DNA of 64,000 bases from Luteibacter flocculans (GCF_023612255.1 NZ_CP063231.1:3454001-3518000), one strand, 5' to 3'; counted from the first letter of the stretch, positions 35,930 to 47,935 are shown. Notes: a model not told the origin generated them from the letters alone. Translations and numbers: made by a program.

Positions 35930-36490
35930 ATGGGTAACCGACTCTCGAAGATCTACACACGCACCGGCGACGACGGCAGCACCGGCCTCGGCGACGGCAG
36001 CCGAACCGGCAAGGATTCGCTCCGGGTCACGGCCTACGGCACCGTGGACGAGCTGAACAGCGCCATCGGCATGGTCATCGCGTCCGACAAGGTGGGCGAC
36101 GATGTGCGCGAAGCCCTGTTTCAGGTGCAGCACGAGCTGTTCGACCTGGGCGGCGAACTGTGCATCCCCGGCATGGCGATGATCCAGGCCGCCGACGTGG
36201 ACCGCCTCGAAACGGTGCTGGACGGCTTCAACGCCGACCTGCCGCCACTAAAGGACTTCATCCTGCCCGGGGGCGGCATGGCAGCGGCCAGTTGTCACCT
36301 TGCACGCACGATCTGCCGCCGCGCCGAACGCGAGGTCGTGGCGCTCGCGCGGGTCGAAACGGTGCGACCCGAGGCCCAGCACTACCTGAACCGCCTGTCC
36401 GACCTGCTGTTCGTCATTGCCCGTGTACTGGCTCGGCGCAGTGGCCACGGCGAGGTGCTCTGGCAGCATCAGCGTCGGCCACGCGGATAG
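35930..36490 (+). CDS. PduO-type cob(I)alamin adenosyltransferase
   Basis: Transfers the adenosyl group of ATP to cob(I)alamin, making coenzyme B12. 186 residues with the ATP-binding N terminus IYTRTGDDGSTGLGDGSR, the trimer core YGTVDELNSAIGM, LPGGG and CRRAERE, and the cobalamin-side block YLNRLSDLLFVIARVLA. No cobalamin synthesis genes or B12 riboswitch are seen nearby, so it probably serves salvage. Confidence 0.95.
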   Translation: MGNRLSKIYTRTGDDGSTGLGDGSRTGKDSLRVTAYGTVDELNSAIGMVIASDKVGDDVREALFQVQHELFDLGGELCIPGMAMIQAADVDRLETVLDGFNADLPPLKDFILPGGGMAAASCHLARTICRRAEREVVALARVETVRPEAQHYLNRLSDLLFVIARVLARRSGHGEVLWQHQRRPRG

Positions 36491-36589
36491 AAACACGCCA
36501 GGAACACCCTAGGGAGGCCGGCGGTGCCGGTGTAAGCTCGCCCGGCCGGTGCGGCGATTCACGTCGCACCTCTAGGAAGGGGTTGAGGT

Positions 36590-39205
36590 ATGGGCGACGA
36601 GCCATCGTGCGGTAGGGCTGGCGATTCTGCTAAGTTGGCCGCCTTTCGAACAAACAAGACCGAGCCCGTGACGCCACGCATCAGCATCCTGCCTAAACGC
36701 CGCCTGCTGGCGACCGCCGTCGCCCTCATCGTTTCGGGTCTGGCCCTCGATGCGCAGGCCCAGAGTGCACCGACCCAGGGCGAGACGCGCGCCGTCGTCG
36801 CGCCCGCGCCTGCACCCGCCGTTGCGGAAACCTGCCCGCTGGGCTCCTTCATCTGCCCGCCGCGGCCCATCAGCTACGCGCAGTGCCGGCCGAACGCGAT
36901 GCTCGATTTCTACGAGCCGCAGATCACCAAGGACAGTACGCTCCGTGACACCGCCATCACCGACGTCCATTCGGGCCTCGACGACGGCACCAGCGGCGTG
37001 AAGGTGGAGAGCCCCGAGCCGAACGTGTACCACATGACCGGCGGCGTCCGACTCGAGCGCGCCGACCAGGTGCTGCGTGCGGCCGACGTCACCTACAACT
37101 CCGATTCCACCGCCTACGATGCCGTCGGCAACGTGAAGTACCAGGAAGCCGGCATGCTGATGTCGGCGGACCGGATCACCGGTACGACCACGCCCAACCA
37201 GGGCGATGCCTACAACGTTCGCTACCAGTTGCTCCAGTCGCGCGGCAACGGCGTGGCCGACCACGCGAAGGTGATGGACCCGCAGCACGGCCGGTTCCGG
37301 CTCGCCACGTACTCCACCTGCGACGTCGGCAGCCACATGTGGGAGTTCCGCGCCAAGACGCTGAACCTCAACAAGGAAACCGGCGTGGGCGAGGCACGCA
37401 GCGCGACCATGCGCTTCAAGAACGTGCCGTTCATGTACCTGCCTTACTTCACGTTCCCGCTGGACGACCGGCGCAAGAGCGGTTTCCTGTACCCCACCTT
37501 CGGGTCGAACAGCCAGTCGGGCCTGTTCCTCAACCTGCCCTATTACCTGAATCTTGCGCCGAACTACGACGCCACGCTGACGCCGGGGTACTACAGCGAT
37601 CGCGGCTTCATGCTCGGTGCGGAGTTCCGTTACCTGCTGCCGCGGTCGAACGGTACGTTCGACGTCCAGTACATGGCCCACGACAAGGGGCCGGATACCG
37701 ACGAGAGCGGCACGAGCGATCGCGACGGCTCGAAGCAGCGCTACCTGGTCCAGATCACCAACACGACCAACCTCGGCGACGGGTTCATGTTCGCCGCGAA
37801 CATCAACCATGCGTCCGACAACCAGTACTTCCGCGATTTCAGCAACGACCTGTACCAGTCGTCCATCGGCATCCTCACGTCGAGCGCATACGTCACGAAG
37901 GGCGGCAAGTACTGGAGCGCGTCGCTCGGAGCGGACGACTATCAGAACGTCGATGCCGGCCTGCCGAACTACGTGGTGCCGTATCGTCGCTGGCCGCGCG
38001 CCACGTTCAACCTGGAAGCGCCGCTCAACAGCTGGCTCGATGTCGGCGTGGACAGCGAGGCCGTGGCATTTCGCAAGCTGGACCGCGCGCCGGTCTTCGG
38101 TACGACCCCCGGGCAGGTGGACGGCAATCGCCTCGACCTGGCGCCGTACCTCGCCGCCGACTTCTCGGGCGCCTCGTGGTTCGTACGTCCGCGCGTGGAG
38201 TACCGCTACACGGACTACCGGCTGGATTCGGACTACCAGCACTTCAACTACGCCGAGCAGAGCCCCTCGCGCTCGGTACCGATCAGCAGCCTGGATGCGG
38301 GTCTGATCTTCGACCGCCAGACCAGCCTCTTCGGTACCAACTACACGCAGACCCTCGAACCGCGCATGTACTACCTGTACGTGCCGTACCGGAACCAGAA
38401 CAACCTGCCCACCTTCGACACGAATGAAATGTCGTTCGACTTCTGGCAGTTGTTCACCACCAACCGGTTCTCCGGCGCCGACCGGCAGATGGACGCGAAC
38501 AATCTGACCCTGGCCCTGACGACCCGGCTGCTCGACGACACGGGCGTGGAGCGTCTGTCCGCCAGCGTCGGCCAGATCAAGTATTTCAGCGACCAGAAGG
38601 TGCAGATGCCGGGCGTGGCGCCCACCGACTTCGGTCGCTCGGACTACGTGGCCCAACTCGGCATTCAGTTCAACGACAAGTGGCGCCTGAACAGCTCGTA
38701 CCAGTGGAACCCGAACAAGAAGCAGAGCCCCTACCTGAACGAGCAGGGCCAGGTGTTCGAGCAGGGCCGGGACACCGACCTGGCCACGGTGCAGCTCCAG
38801 CGCCGCATCAAGGGCGACGGCATCGTCAACTTCTCGTACCGCTATCGCCGCAACGTGATGGAACAATTCGACACGTCCGTGGTCTTTCCGGTGTCCGAGC
38901 GCTGGCGGGCGCTGGCACGCTGGGTCTTCGCCCGTCGCGACGTCCTGCCGGTCACCATCAACACGCCGGGCGGCCCGGCAACGTTCAGTACATTCACTTT
39001 CTCGCACCGTACGCTGGATGCGACGGTGGGCGTCGAGTACGACAGCTGCTGCGTCGCCTTCCGCGTCCTCGGCCGCCACTACGTACACGACTACCTTCGC
39101 AAGACCGACAACGCCGTCATGTTCGAGGTGGAATTCAAGGGCTTGGGCTCGCTCAGCCCCCAATCGGGCTCGTACCTGCGCCGTGCTATCCTTGGCTATC
39201 AATAA
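36590..39205 (+). CDS. lptD: LPS-assembly outer-membrane protein LptD
   Basis: Inserts lipopolysaccharide into the outer leaflet together with LptE. 871 residues from ATG 36590, which has a good AAGGGG/GAGG site; however GTG 36668 would put the hydrophobic leader (PKRRLLATAVALIVSGLAL, ending DAQAQ) at the true N terminus and may be the real start (845 residues). An OstA-like jellyroll (VRLERADQVLRAADVTY) is followed by the barrel. N-terminal cysteines and the adjacent pair in DSCCVAFR near the C terminus are the disulfide partners of LptD. First gene of the surA block. Confidence 0.95.
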   Translation: MGDEPSCGRAGDSAKLAAFRTNKTEPVTPRISILPKRRLLATAVALIVSGLALDAQAQSAPTQGETRAVVAPAPAPAVAETCPLGSFICPPRPISYAQCRPNAMLDFYEPQITKDSTLRDTAITDVHSGLDDGTSGVKVESPEPNVYHMTGGVRLERADQVLRAADVTYNSDSTAYDAVGNVKYQEAGMLMSADRITGTTTPNQGDAYNVRYQLLQSRGNGVADHAKVMDPQHGRFRLATYSTCDVGSHMWEFRAKTLNLNKETGVGEARSATMRFKNVPFMYLPYFTFPLDDRRKSGFLYPTFGSNSQSGLFLNLPYYLNLAPNYDATLTPGYYSDRGFMLGAEFRYLLPRSNGTFDVQYMAHDKGPDTDESGTSDRDGSKQRYLVQITNTTNLGDGFMFAANINHASDNQYFRDFSNDLYQSSIGILTSSAYVTKGGKYWSASLGADDYQNVDAGLPNYVVPYRRWPRATFNLEAPLNSWLDVGVDSEAVAFRKLDRAPVFGTTPGQVDGNRLDLAPYLAADFSGASWFVRPRVEYRYTDYRLDSDYQHFNYAEQSPSRSVPISSLDAGLIFDRQTSLFGTNYTQTLEPRMYYLYVPYRNQNNLPTFDTNEMSFDFWQLFTTNRFSGADRQMDANNLTLALTTRLLDDTGVERLSASVGQIKYFSDQKVQMPGVAPTDFGRSDYVAQLGIQFNDKWRLNSSYQWNPNKKQSPYLNEQGQVFEQGRDTDLATVQLQRRIKGDGIVNFSYRYRRNVMEQFDTSVVFPVSERWRALARWVFARRDVLPVTINTPGGPATFSTFTFSHRTLDATVGVEYDSCCVAFRVLGRHYVHDYLRKTDNAVMFEVEFKGLGSLSPQSGSYLRRAILGYQ

Positions 39206-39235
39206 ATGGGGCAAGTGCCCCGGGCTCCCTATTCG

Positions 39236-40609
39236 ATGAAGCAGATCTTTGCGTACTCCCTGCTGGCCGCCTCCATCCTGGTGGCCGTGCCTTCCGCCCA
39301 TGCCCAGCTCATGCCGTCCGCCCAGCCCGCGCAAGGCCAGGGCATGAGCGTCGGCAACGGCTCGCTCGACCGCATCGTGGCGGTGGTAGAGGAAGACGTC
39401 ATCCTGCAGAGCGAACTGGACGAGGCGATCAACGCCATCGTTCGACAGTACGCATCGAATCCGGGCCAGCTCCCGCCTAAGGACGTCCTGGCCCGGCAGG
39501 TGCTCGACCGCCTCATCCTGATGAAGCTGCAGGTCCAGCGCGCCAACGACCAGGGCATCCGCGTATCCGACCAGGACGTGGATCAGGCCGCCGCCAACGT
39601 AGCGCAGCAGAACAAGATGAGCCTCGACCAGCTGCGTGCAGCGGTGGAACAGGACGGCTACAGCTATGCGGCCTTCCGCCAGCAGTTGTCGGACCAGATC
39701 ATCGCGCAGAAGCTGCACGAGAGCGTCGTACGCGACCAGGTCACCGTGACCGATGCCGAAGTGAACAACCTGCTCGCCAGCCCGACCTACAAGGCCGGCG
39801 AGGTGCACCTCGCGCACATCCAGATCAGCACGCCCGCCGGTGGCAGCGCCAGCGACATCGCCCAGGCGCAGGCCAAGGCCGAGGAAGCGATCAAGGCGAT
39901 CAAGGGCGGCATGGATTTCAACGCCGCCGCCATCCGCTATTCCGATGCGCCCGATGCACTGGACGGCGGCGACCTCGGCTGGCGCCGTCTCGACGAAGTA
40001 CCGCCCGCATTCGCGGACGCCATCGGTTCGCTCAAGCCGGGCGAGACCACCGCGGCCATGCGTGGCCCCACCGGCTTTCACATTCTGAAGCTCGTGGAGA
40101 CCCGCCAGCCGGGCCGCCAGATCGTCACCGAATACCACGCTCGCCAGATTCTCATCAAACCCTCCGAGATCGTCACGCCGGAGCAGGCCGAGAAAAAGGC
40201 AGAGGATCTCTACACGCGGATCGTGGACAAGCACGAAGACTTCGCCAAGCTGGCGAAGGACGAGTCCAAGGACAACACGACCGCGAACAACGGCGGCGAC
40301 ATGGGCTGGTTCGCCAAGGACGCCTGGGGCCAGGCCATTGCCACCCAGATCGACCAGTTGAAGGACAACGAAGTCTCGCACCCCATCCAGACCGACGCTG
40401 GCTGGATCGTGTTGCAGCGCCTCGGCACGCGCCAGAGCGATCTGACCGACCAGTTGCAGCGTGACCAGGCCCGCCAGGCCATCGGTAACCGCAAGGCGGA
40501 CGAAGCCTACGAGAACTACCTGCGCGAACTGCGCTCGACCTCGTTCGTCGACATCCGCGTTCCGGAGCTGAAGGACCCTGACGACAAGCAGGCCTCGGCC
40601 ACTCCGTAA
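39236..40609 (+). CDS. surA: periplasmic chaperone/peptidyl-prolyl isomerase SurA
   Basis: Chaperone that carries outer-membrane proteins, LptD among them, through the periplasm. ATG 39236 gives 457 residues with a signal peptide ending AHAQL; a 10-residue extension to 39206 is open but spoils the leader. The N-terminal SurA domain begins DRIVAVVEEDVILQSELD. Two parvulin domains follow, with EVHLAHIQISTPAG and RQILIKPSEIVTPEQ openings and AIRYSDAPDALDGGDLGW / DESKDNTTANNGGDMGWF signatures. It starts 30 bases after lptD. Confidence 0.96.
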   Translation: MKQIFAYSLLAASILVAVPSAHAQLMPSAQPAQGQGMSVGNGSLDRIVAVVEEDVILQSELDEAINAIVRQYASNPGQLPPKDVLARQVLDRLILMKLQVQRANDQGIRVSDQDVDQAAANVAQQNKMSLDQLRAAVEQDGYSYAAFRQQLSDQIIAQKLHESVVRDQVTVTDAEVNNLLASPTYKAGEVHLAHIQISTPAGGSASDIAQAQAKAEEAIKAIKGGMDFNAAAIRYSDAPDALDGGDLGWRRLDEVPPAFADAIGSLKPGETTAAMRGPTGFHILKLVETRQPGRQIVTEYHARQILIKPSEIVTPEQAEKKAEDLYTRIVDKHEDFAKLAKDESKDNTTANNGGDMGWFAKDAWGQAIATQIDQLKDNEVSHPIQTDAGWIVLQRLGTRQSDLTDQLQRDQARQAIGNRKADEAYENYLRELRSTSFVDIRVPELKDPDDKQASATP

Positions 40610-40611
40610 CG

Positions 40612-41604
40612 ATGACCGCGACCACCCTGCCACGGCTCGCCGTCACCGCCGGTGAGCCTGCCGGGGTAGGGCCCGAACTGGTCGCGCGTCTCGCGGCCAG
40701 CGATCTTGCGGCGGACCTGATCGCCGTCACCGATCGCGACCTGCTTTCCCGCGCTGCCGCGGCCTGCGGCCTGCGCCTGAACGTTATCGACGACGACGGC
40801 TCGCGTATCGCAACACGCGCGGCTGGTTCCGTGCGCATCCGCCACGTCCCGCTCGGCACGACCGAACGCGCTGGTGAGCCGGACCCTCGCAATGCTCGCC
40901 ACGTGATCGACGTGCTGGCGGCCGCGGCCGATGGCTGCATGGCTGGCGAGTTCGACGCCGTGGTCACCGGCCCCATCCAGAAATCCAGCATCAACGAAGG
41001 CGGCATCGCTTTCAGCGGCCACACCGAATTCTTCGCCGAACGCGCCAAGGCGGACGTCGTGATGATGCTCGCCAGCCCGGAGCTGCGCGTGACGCTCGCC
41101 ACGACGCATCTGCCGCTCGCAACCGTACCGGCGGCGATTACGGCGAGCCTGCTCGAACGCACCTTGCGGATCGTGGCACAGGCCCTGTCCACGCAGTTTG
41201 CCATTCAGCAGCCACGTATCGCCGTGCTCGGCCTCAACCCGCACGCGGGCGAAGGCGGCCACATGGGCCGCGAGGAGCTCGACACCATCATCCCGCTACT
41301 GGAACGCCTGCGTGGTGAAGGCATGGACCTGCTCGGCCCCTTGCCGGCGGACACCGCCTTCGTTCCCGCCATGCGCGACCGTTACGACGCCGTGTTGGCG
41401 ATGTACCACGATCAGGCCTTACCCGTCATCAAGAGCGAAGCGTTCGATCGCACTGTGAACGTGACGCTGGGCCTCCCCTTCATTCGTACCTCCGTCGACC
41501 ACGGCACGGCGCTCGATCTGGCCGGCACGGGCAAGGCGGACCCCGCCAGCCTGTTTGCCGCCGCGCGCCTCGCGCTCGACCTCGCAAGGCATCGTCCGTC
41601 ATGA
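40612..41604 (+). CDS. pdxA: 4-hydroxythreonine-4-phosphate dehydrogenase
   Basis: NAD-dependent enzyme of pyridoxal phosphate synthesis; 330 residues. Family motifs are VTAGEPAGVGPELVARLAA at the N terminus, VTGPIQKSSINEGG, FSGHTEFFAE, the metal-binding GLNPHAGEGGHMG, MYHDQALPVIK and TSVDHGTALDLAGTGKAD. It starts two bases after surA and overlaps rsmA by four, matching the conserved surA-pdxA-rsmA order. Confidence 0.97.
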   Translation: MTATTLPRLAVTAGEPAGVGPELVARLAASDLAADLIAVTDRDLLSRAAAACGLRLNVIDDDGSRIATRAAGSVRIRHVPLGTTERAGEPDPRNARHVIDVLAAAADGCMAGEFDAVVTGPIQKSSINEGGIAFSGHTEFFAERAKADVVMMLASPELRVTLATTHLPLATVPAAITASLLERTLRIVAQALSTQFAIQQPRIAVLGLNPHAGEGGHMGREELDTIIPLLERLRGEGMDLLGPLPADTAFVPAMRDRYDAVLAMYHDQALPVIKSEAFDRTVNVTLGLPFIRTSVDHGTALDLAGTGKADPASLFAAARLALDLARHRPS

Positions 41605-42380
41605 ACGCCCGTCCCAAGAAAAGCTTCGGCCAGCACTTCCTTCACGAGAAGCGCTACATCGAGCGCATCGTCTCGTCGATCGCTCCGAAGGAATCCGATA
41701 CCGTCGTCGAAATCGGCCCCGGCGAGGGCGCACTCACCTTGCCGCTGCTCGCCGTGGCGAAGAAGATGACTGCGATCGAGCTGGACACCGATCTCATCCC
41801 CGGGTTGCAGCAGCGCGCCGCCACGGTGGGCGACCTTCGCATCGTGCATTCCGACGTGCTCAAGGTGGACTTCGCGGCCCTGGCCCGTGAATTGGGTGCG
41901 GAGCGCCTGCGCATTGCCGGCAACTTGCCGTACTACATTTCCAGCCCGATCCTGTTCCATTGCGTGGAGCATGCCGCGGCGATCCAGGACATGCATTTCA
42001 TGCTGCAGAAGGAGGTCGTGGATCGCATGGCCGCCGAGCCGGGCAGCAAGGTCTACGGCCGCTTGAGCGTGATGCTGCAGTTAGCCTGTACGGTCACGCC
42101 GCTGTTCACCGTGCCGCCGGGCGCGTTTCGTCCGCCGCCGAAGGTGGATTCCGCCGTGGTCCGACTGGTGCCGCTGCCACCTGAACGACTGCCGCAGGGC
42201 GATCCGGCGAAGATTCACGCCGTGGTGAAGGCGGCCTTCGCGATGCGCCGCAAGACGCTGTCCAACACATTGAAAGGGCTGGTCGACGAGGCCTCCATCC
42301 GCTCGCTGGGGATCGATCCGCGCGCACGTGCGGAGACGCTGGCGCCCGCGGACTTCGTGAAACTCGCGAATGTGATGTGA
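41601..42380 (+). CDS. rsmA: 16S rRNA (adenine1518/1519-N6,N6)-dimethyltransferase
   Basis: KsgA, 259 residues; dimethylates two adjacent adenines in helix 45 of 16S rRNA late in small-subunit assembly. KSFGQHFLHEKRYIERIV is the family start. The S-adenosylmethionine motif is VVEIGPGEGALTLPLL, and the catalytic NLPYYISSPI block and the proline-rich PGAFRPPPKVDSAVVRL follow. It overlaps pdxA (ATGA). Confidence 0.97.
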   Translation: MNARPKKSFGQHFLHEKRYIERIVSSIAPKESDTVVEIGPGEGALTLPLLAVAKKMTAIELDTDLIPGLQQRAATVGDLRIVHSDVLKVDFAALARELGAERLRIAGNLPYYISSPILFHCVEHAAAIQDMHFMLQKEVVDRMAAEPGSKVYGRLSVMLQLACTVTPLFTVPPGAFRPPPKVDSAVVRLVPLPPERLPQGDPAKIHAVVKAAFAMRRKTLSNTLKGLVDEASIRSLGIDPRARAETLAPADFVKLANVM

Positions 42381-42399
42381 CCGTGTTGTGGGCCACACT

Positions 42400-42688
42400 A
42401 GGGACACTCTGATCAATTATCGCCAACGCCATGACGTCAGGAAGGGTCGCCAAGGTGGCTGCGTCGCGCCGGGAAGGGTGGCTCCCTTGCCAAGCGAGGC
42501 GGGCGCCTTGGCGGCCCTTCCTGGCGTCACCCTATCACTCTGTTTTCATGCGCGAGGGCCGAGCCTGTCTGTCCGCAGGTCTTCGGCCCGCCGGCTCGAC
42601 AGACAGCCAGTCTGCCTTCGCCAGCGCCCCTGTGACCTGCGAACAGACAGGCTCGGTGGCGTTGGCGATAATTGATCAGAGTGTCCCT
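42400..42688. repeat. 289-bp nested palindromic element (three-way junction)
   Basis: The outer arms 42400-42431 and 42657-42688 are perfect 32-base inverted repeats (core GATCAATTATCGCC). Inside are two further arms: 42432-42455 with 42506-42529 (22 of 24 paired) and 42559-42581 with 42634-42656 (22 of 23 paired). Inner arms abut the outer ones exactly, so one strand can fold into a three-way junction. No coding capacity is credible and no flanking direct repeat is clear. It fills most of the 342-base gap between rsmA and apaG. Confidence 0.85.
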
Positions 42689-42722
42689 TGCTCCCCCCCT
42701 CCCCGTCCCCGACAATCCCCGC

Positions 42723-43106
42723 ATGAATTCGAAATCCCCCTACACGATCGACGTGGAGGTCGCTTCCCGCTTCGTTCCCGATCAGTCGCAACCCGCGGAC
42801 AACCGTTACGTGTTCGCGTACACGATCACCCTGCGCAACGTGGGCAAGACCGGCGCCCAGCTCCTCACGCGTCACTGGGTCATCACCGATGCGAACGGCA
42901 AGGTCGAGGAAGTGCGAGGCGACGGCGTCGTCGGAGAGCAACCGTGGATGCGCCCTGGCGAGTCCTTCGAGTACACCTCGGGCGCCGTACTCGAGACCGC
43001 CGTCGGCACCATGGCCGGCACCTATCGCATGGTGGCGGACGACGGCACGCATTTCGATGCGCCGGTGCCCGCGTTTGTGCTTTCGATCCCACGTACGCTC
43101 CACTAG
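42723..43106 (+). CDS. apaG: ApaG (DUF525, Co2+/Mg2+ efflux-associated) protein
   Basis: 127-residue immunoglobulin-like fold protein starting at ATG 42723. Markers are DNRYVFAYTITLRNVGKTGAQ, LLTRHWVITDANGKVEEVRG, VVGEQPWMRPGESFEYTSGA and GTMAGTYRMV. Biochemical role not settled. It is conserved next to rsmA and apaH, as here. The palindromic element lies just upstream, so its transcription may be affected. Confidence 0.95.
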   Translation: MNSKSPYTIDVEVASRFVPDQSQPADNRYVFAYTITLRNVGKTGAQLLTRHWVITDANGKVEEVRGDGVVGEQPWMRPGESFEYTSGAVLETAVGTMAGTYRMVADDGTHFDAPVPAFVLSIPRTLH

Positions 43107-43116
43107 GATCGATGCC

Positions 43117-43176
43117 ATGGACAGCGCGCACGCCGGGAACGGCAACAAGGTCATTCTTCTGGAGCAACAGGACTGA
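43117..43176 (+). CDS. possible 19-codon leader peptide before apaH
   Basis: ATG 43117 opens a 19-codon frame (MDSAHAGNGNKVILLEQQD) whose stop overlaps the apaH start as TGATG. GGAGCAACAGG inside it serves as the apaH ribosome site. It may be a translational coupler or chance. Confidence 0.3.
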   Translation: MDSAHAGNGNKVILLEQQD

Positions 43177-44027
43177 TGGCCGTCTACGCGATCGGCGACG
43201 TTCAAGGTTGCTACCCCGAACTCCAGCGTCTGCTGGAAAAGATTCGTTTTGATCCCGCCGTCGATCGCCTGTGGTTCTGCGGCGACCTCGTCAATCGCGG
43301 TGGCGAGTCGCTGGCCACGCTGCGCCTGATTCACTCGCTGCGCGAACAAGTCGTCGTCACGCTCGGCAATCACGATCTCTCATTGCTGGCGATCGGTCAG
43401 CGCCGGGAAGATGCCCAGGCACGAGTGAACCCGGAACTGCGCGAGGTGCTGTTCGCCGAGGATGCACCGGTGCTGCTGGAATGGCTGCGGATGCAGAAGC
43501 TACTGCATCACGACGAGCAGCTGGGCTGGACGATGATCCACGCGGGACTCGCGCCGAGTTGGACGCTTCGCCAGGCGCAACGTGCCGCACTGGAGATCGA
43601 ACGCGAGCTGGGTGGTCCACGTCATCAACGCCTGCTGAAGAACCTGTTCGGCAATCGCCCGCCGGGTTGGAACAACCGCCTGCAAGGCGTGGAGCGCCAT
43701 CGCGCCACCATCAATACGCTGACGCGCATGCGTTACTGCGATGTCCAGGGTCGCATCGACTTCGAAGGCAAGGGCACACCCGGCACACAGAAGCCAGGCA
43801 TGTACCCGTGGTTTGAAGTGCCCGGCATGCGCCGTCGCGAAACCCGCATCGTCTGCGGCCACTGGTCGGCGCTCGGGCGTTTCGCCGGCCTGGGCGTCTA
43901 CGCGATCGACACCGGTTGCGTCTGGGGTGGACAGCTCACGGCACTGCGCCTCGATGTCGAGGAACCTCAGTACGTGACCATCCAGGCTGAATCGTATCGG
44001 CAGAAGCCGAAGGGCGGCGGGGACTAG
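43176..44027 (+). CDS. apaH: symmetrical bis(5'-nucleosyl)-tetraphosphatase
   Basis: Cleaves Ap4A to two ADP, and removes Np4N caps from RNA in enterobacteria; 283 residues. The metallophosphatase motifs are YAIGDVQGCYPELQ, WFCGDLVNRG, TLGNHDLSLL and MIHAGLAPSW, with the conserved late block GHWSALGRF and IDTGCVWGGQLTALRL. Last gene of the lptD-apaH run, followed by a terminator. Confidence 0.96.
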   Translation: MAVYAIGDVQGCYPELQRLLEKIRFDPAVDRLWFCGDLVNRGGESLATLRLIHSLREQVVVTLGNHDLSLLAIGQRREDAQARVNPELREVLFAEDAPVLLEWLRMQKLLHHDEQLGWTMIHAGLAPSWTLRQAQRAALEIERELGGPRHQRLLKNLFGNRPPGWNNRLQGVERHRATINTLTRMRYCDVQGRIDFEGKGTPGTQKPGMYPWFEVPGMRRRETRIVCGHWSALGRFAGLGVYAIDTGCVWGGQLTALRLDVEEPQYVTIQAESYRQKPKGGGD

Positions 44028-44065
44028 GTTTTCGCCGCATCAGCAGCGACCGGTTGCACGCGCAC

Positions 44066-44101
44066 CAAAAAACAAACCCGCCGAGGCGGGTTTGTTTTTT
44101 A
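44066..44101. terminator. bidirectional terminator between apaH and secA
   Basis: AAACAAACCCGCC-GA-GGCGGGTTTGTTTTTT-type perfect stem with A residues on the left and T residues on the right, between convergent genes. Confidence 0.95.
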
Positions 44102-46813
<2,712 letters not shown>

Positions 46814-46965
46814 CGATCATCCGGATCAGAAACGAAAGGGTTGCCACCTGGCCATGGCCGGGCGGCATGAAGGGACGATCATACTACGGGCGTCCCCGGC
46901 TTTCCTCGGGGTGGCGTCAGGCCGGCCCGGATTCAAGGGACGCGCGGGTTCCGCCGGGCGCCCGG

Positions 46966-47904
46966 TCAGCGGTGGCTGCGGACATAGGCCAGTGGATTGA
47001 CCACGCGATCGTGGTACCAGACCTCGAAGTGCACGTGGGATCCGGTGGAACGCCCCGTAGAGCCGGCCTTCGCGATGACGTCGCCGACCCGGACGCGCTG
47101 TCCGGGTCGCGCCAGGATGGCGCTGTTGTGGGCGTAGCGGGTCATGTACCCATTGCCGTGGTCGATTTCGACCACGTCGCCGTAACCGGAACGCTGACCG
47201 GCAAAGGTGACCATGCCCTCGGCGACGGCCGTCACCGGCGTACCCTTCGGCGCGGCGATGTCGATGCCTGTATGGCGGGCCGCGTGGCCGCTGAAGGGAT
47301 CGGGGCGGCCACCGAAATAAGAAGAGATATAGCCGTTCACCGGCATACCGGTGGGGCGGAGGCTGGACTCGATATTTCGATCCATCAGCATGTCGCGCAA
47401 GGCTTCCAGCTGAGCCTGCTGCGTATCGAACTGACCGGACAGTCGGTCGATGCTTTCGTCGAGCGAAGCGGGCAAGGTATAGGCGGGAACGTCGGGCCCG
47501 CTGGTGACCTCGGGGCCGCCCTGACCGGGTTCCTCGTCGAAATTGAATTCGCCATCGTCGAGCTTGCCGACTTGGGTCAGGCGCTCACCGAGGGCATTGA
47601 GACGTACCGACTGGGCCTGGAGCTGCCCTAGCTTCACAGCCAAGGCGTCGAGGTCGCGCTGCGCCTGGCGCTTTACCTCAGCCACCCGCGCGTCCTGATC
47701 ACCCACCTGATGCTCAAGGGCGCCGATATCACCGAGCGCGCGAGCCTTGGGCCCGGCAACCATAAGAGCGGTGGCCGCACCGACGCCCGCGACGCCGAGA
47801 AAACCCACCAGTACCATCGCTCCGATCTTGCAGCGCAGGCGCCGGCATGTCAGGTCGAGCGTTTTTGGCCCTTTCTGGCCACGAGACACGAGTATGATCT
47901 GCAT
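46966..47904 (-). CDS. M23-family peptidoglycan endopeptidase, membrane anchored
   Basis: 312 residues from ATG 47904 (MQIILVSRGQKGPKTLDL); an in-frame ATG at 47913 adds three residues. There is one N-terminal membrane span (GAMVLVGFLGVAGVGAATALM, about 28-48), a coiled-coil stretch about 55-110, and a LytM domain with Zn ligands in RHTGIDIAAPKG and GSHVHFEVWYHD. The order M23-secA with the division cluster upstream suggests a cell-wall remodelling role. Confidence 0.92.
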   Translation of the reverse strand: MQIILVSRGQKGPKTLDLTCRRLRCKIGAMVLVGFLGVAGVGAATALMVAGPKARALGDIGALEHQVGDQDARVAEVKRQAQRDLDALAVKLGQLQAQSVRLNALGERLTQVGKLDDGEFNFDEEPGQGGPEVTSGPDVPAYTLPASLDESIDRLSGQFDTQQAQLEALRDMLMDRNIESSLRPTGMPVNGYISSYFGGRPDPFSGHAARHTGIDIAAPKGTPVTAVAEGMVTFAGQRSGYGDVVEIDHGNGYMTRYAHNSAILARPGQRVRVGDVIAKAGSTGRSTGSHVHFEVWYHDRVVNPLAYVRSHR

Positions 47905-47935
47905 ACGTTCCACATCGAATAGTCAAAGCCGGCCC

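Noticed and set aside
36572-40633. Very long open frame (over 1350 codons) antisense to lptD and surA
   Set aside because: Long antisense frames arise in high-GC DNA because the codon bias of the real genes removes stops on the other strand. It is rich in H, R, V and L without domains, while lptD and surA are certain.
42388-42675. Open frames inside the palindromic element, both beginning with RDTLINYRQRH
   Set aside because: The same peptide appears from both ends because the arms are inverted repeats. These are translations of a repeat, not genes.
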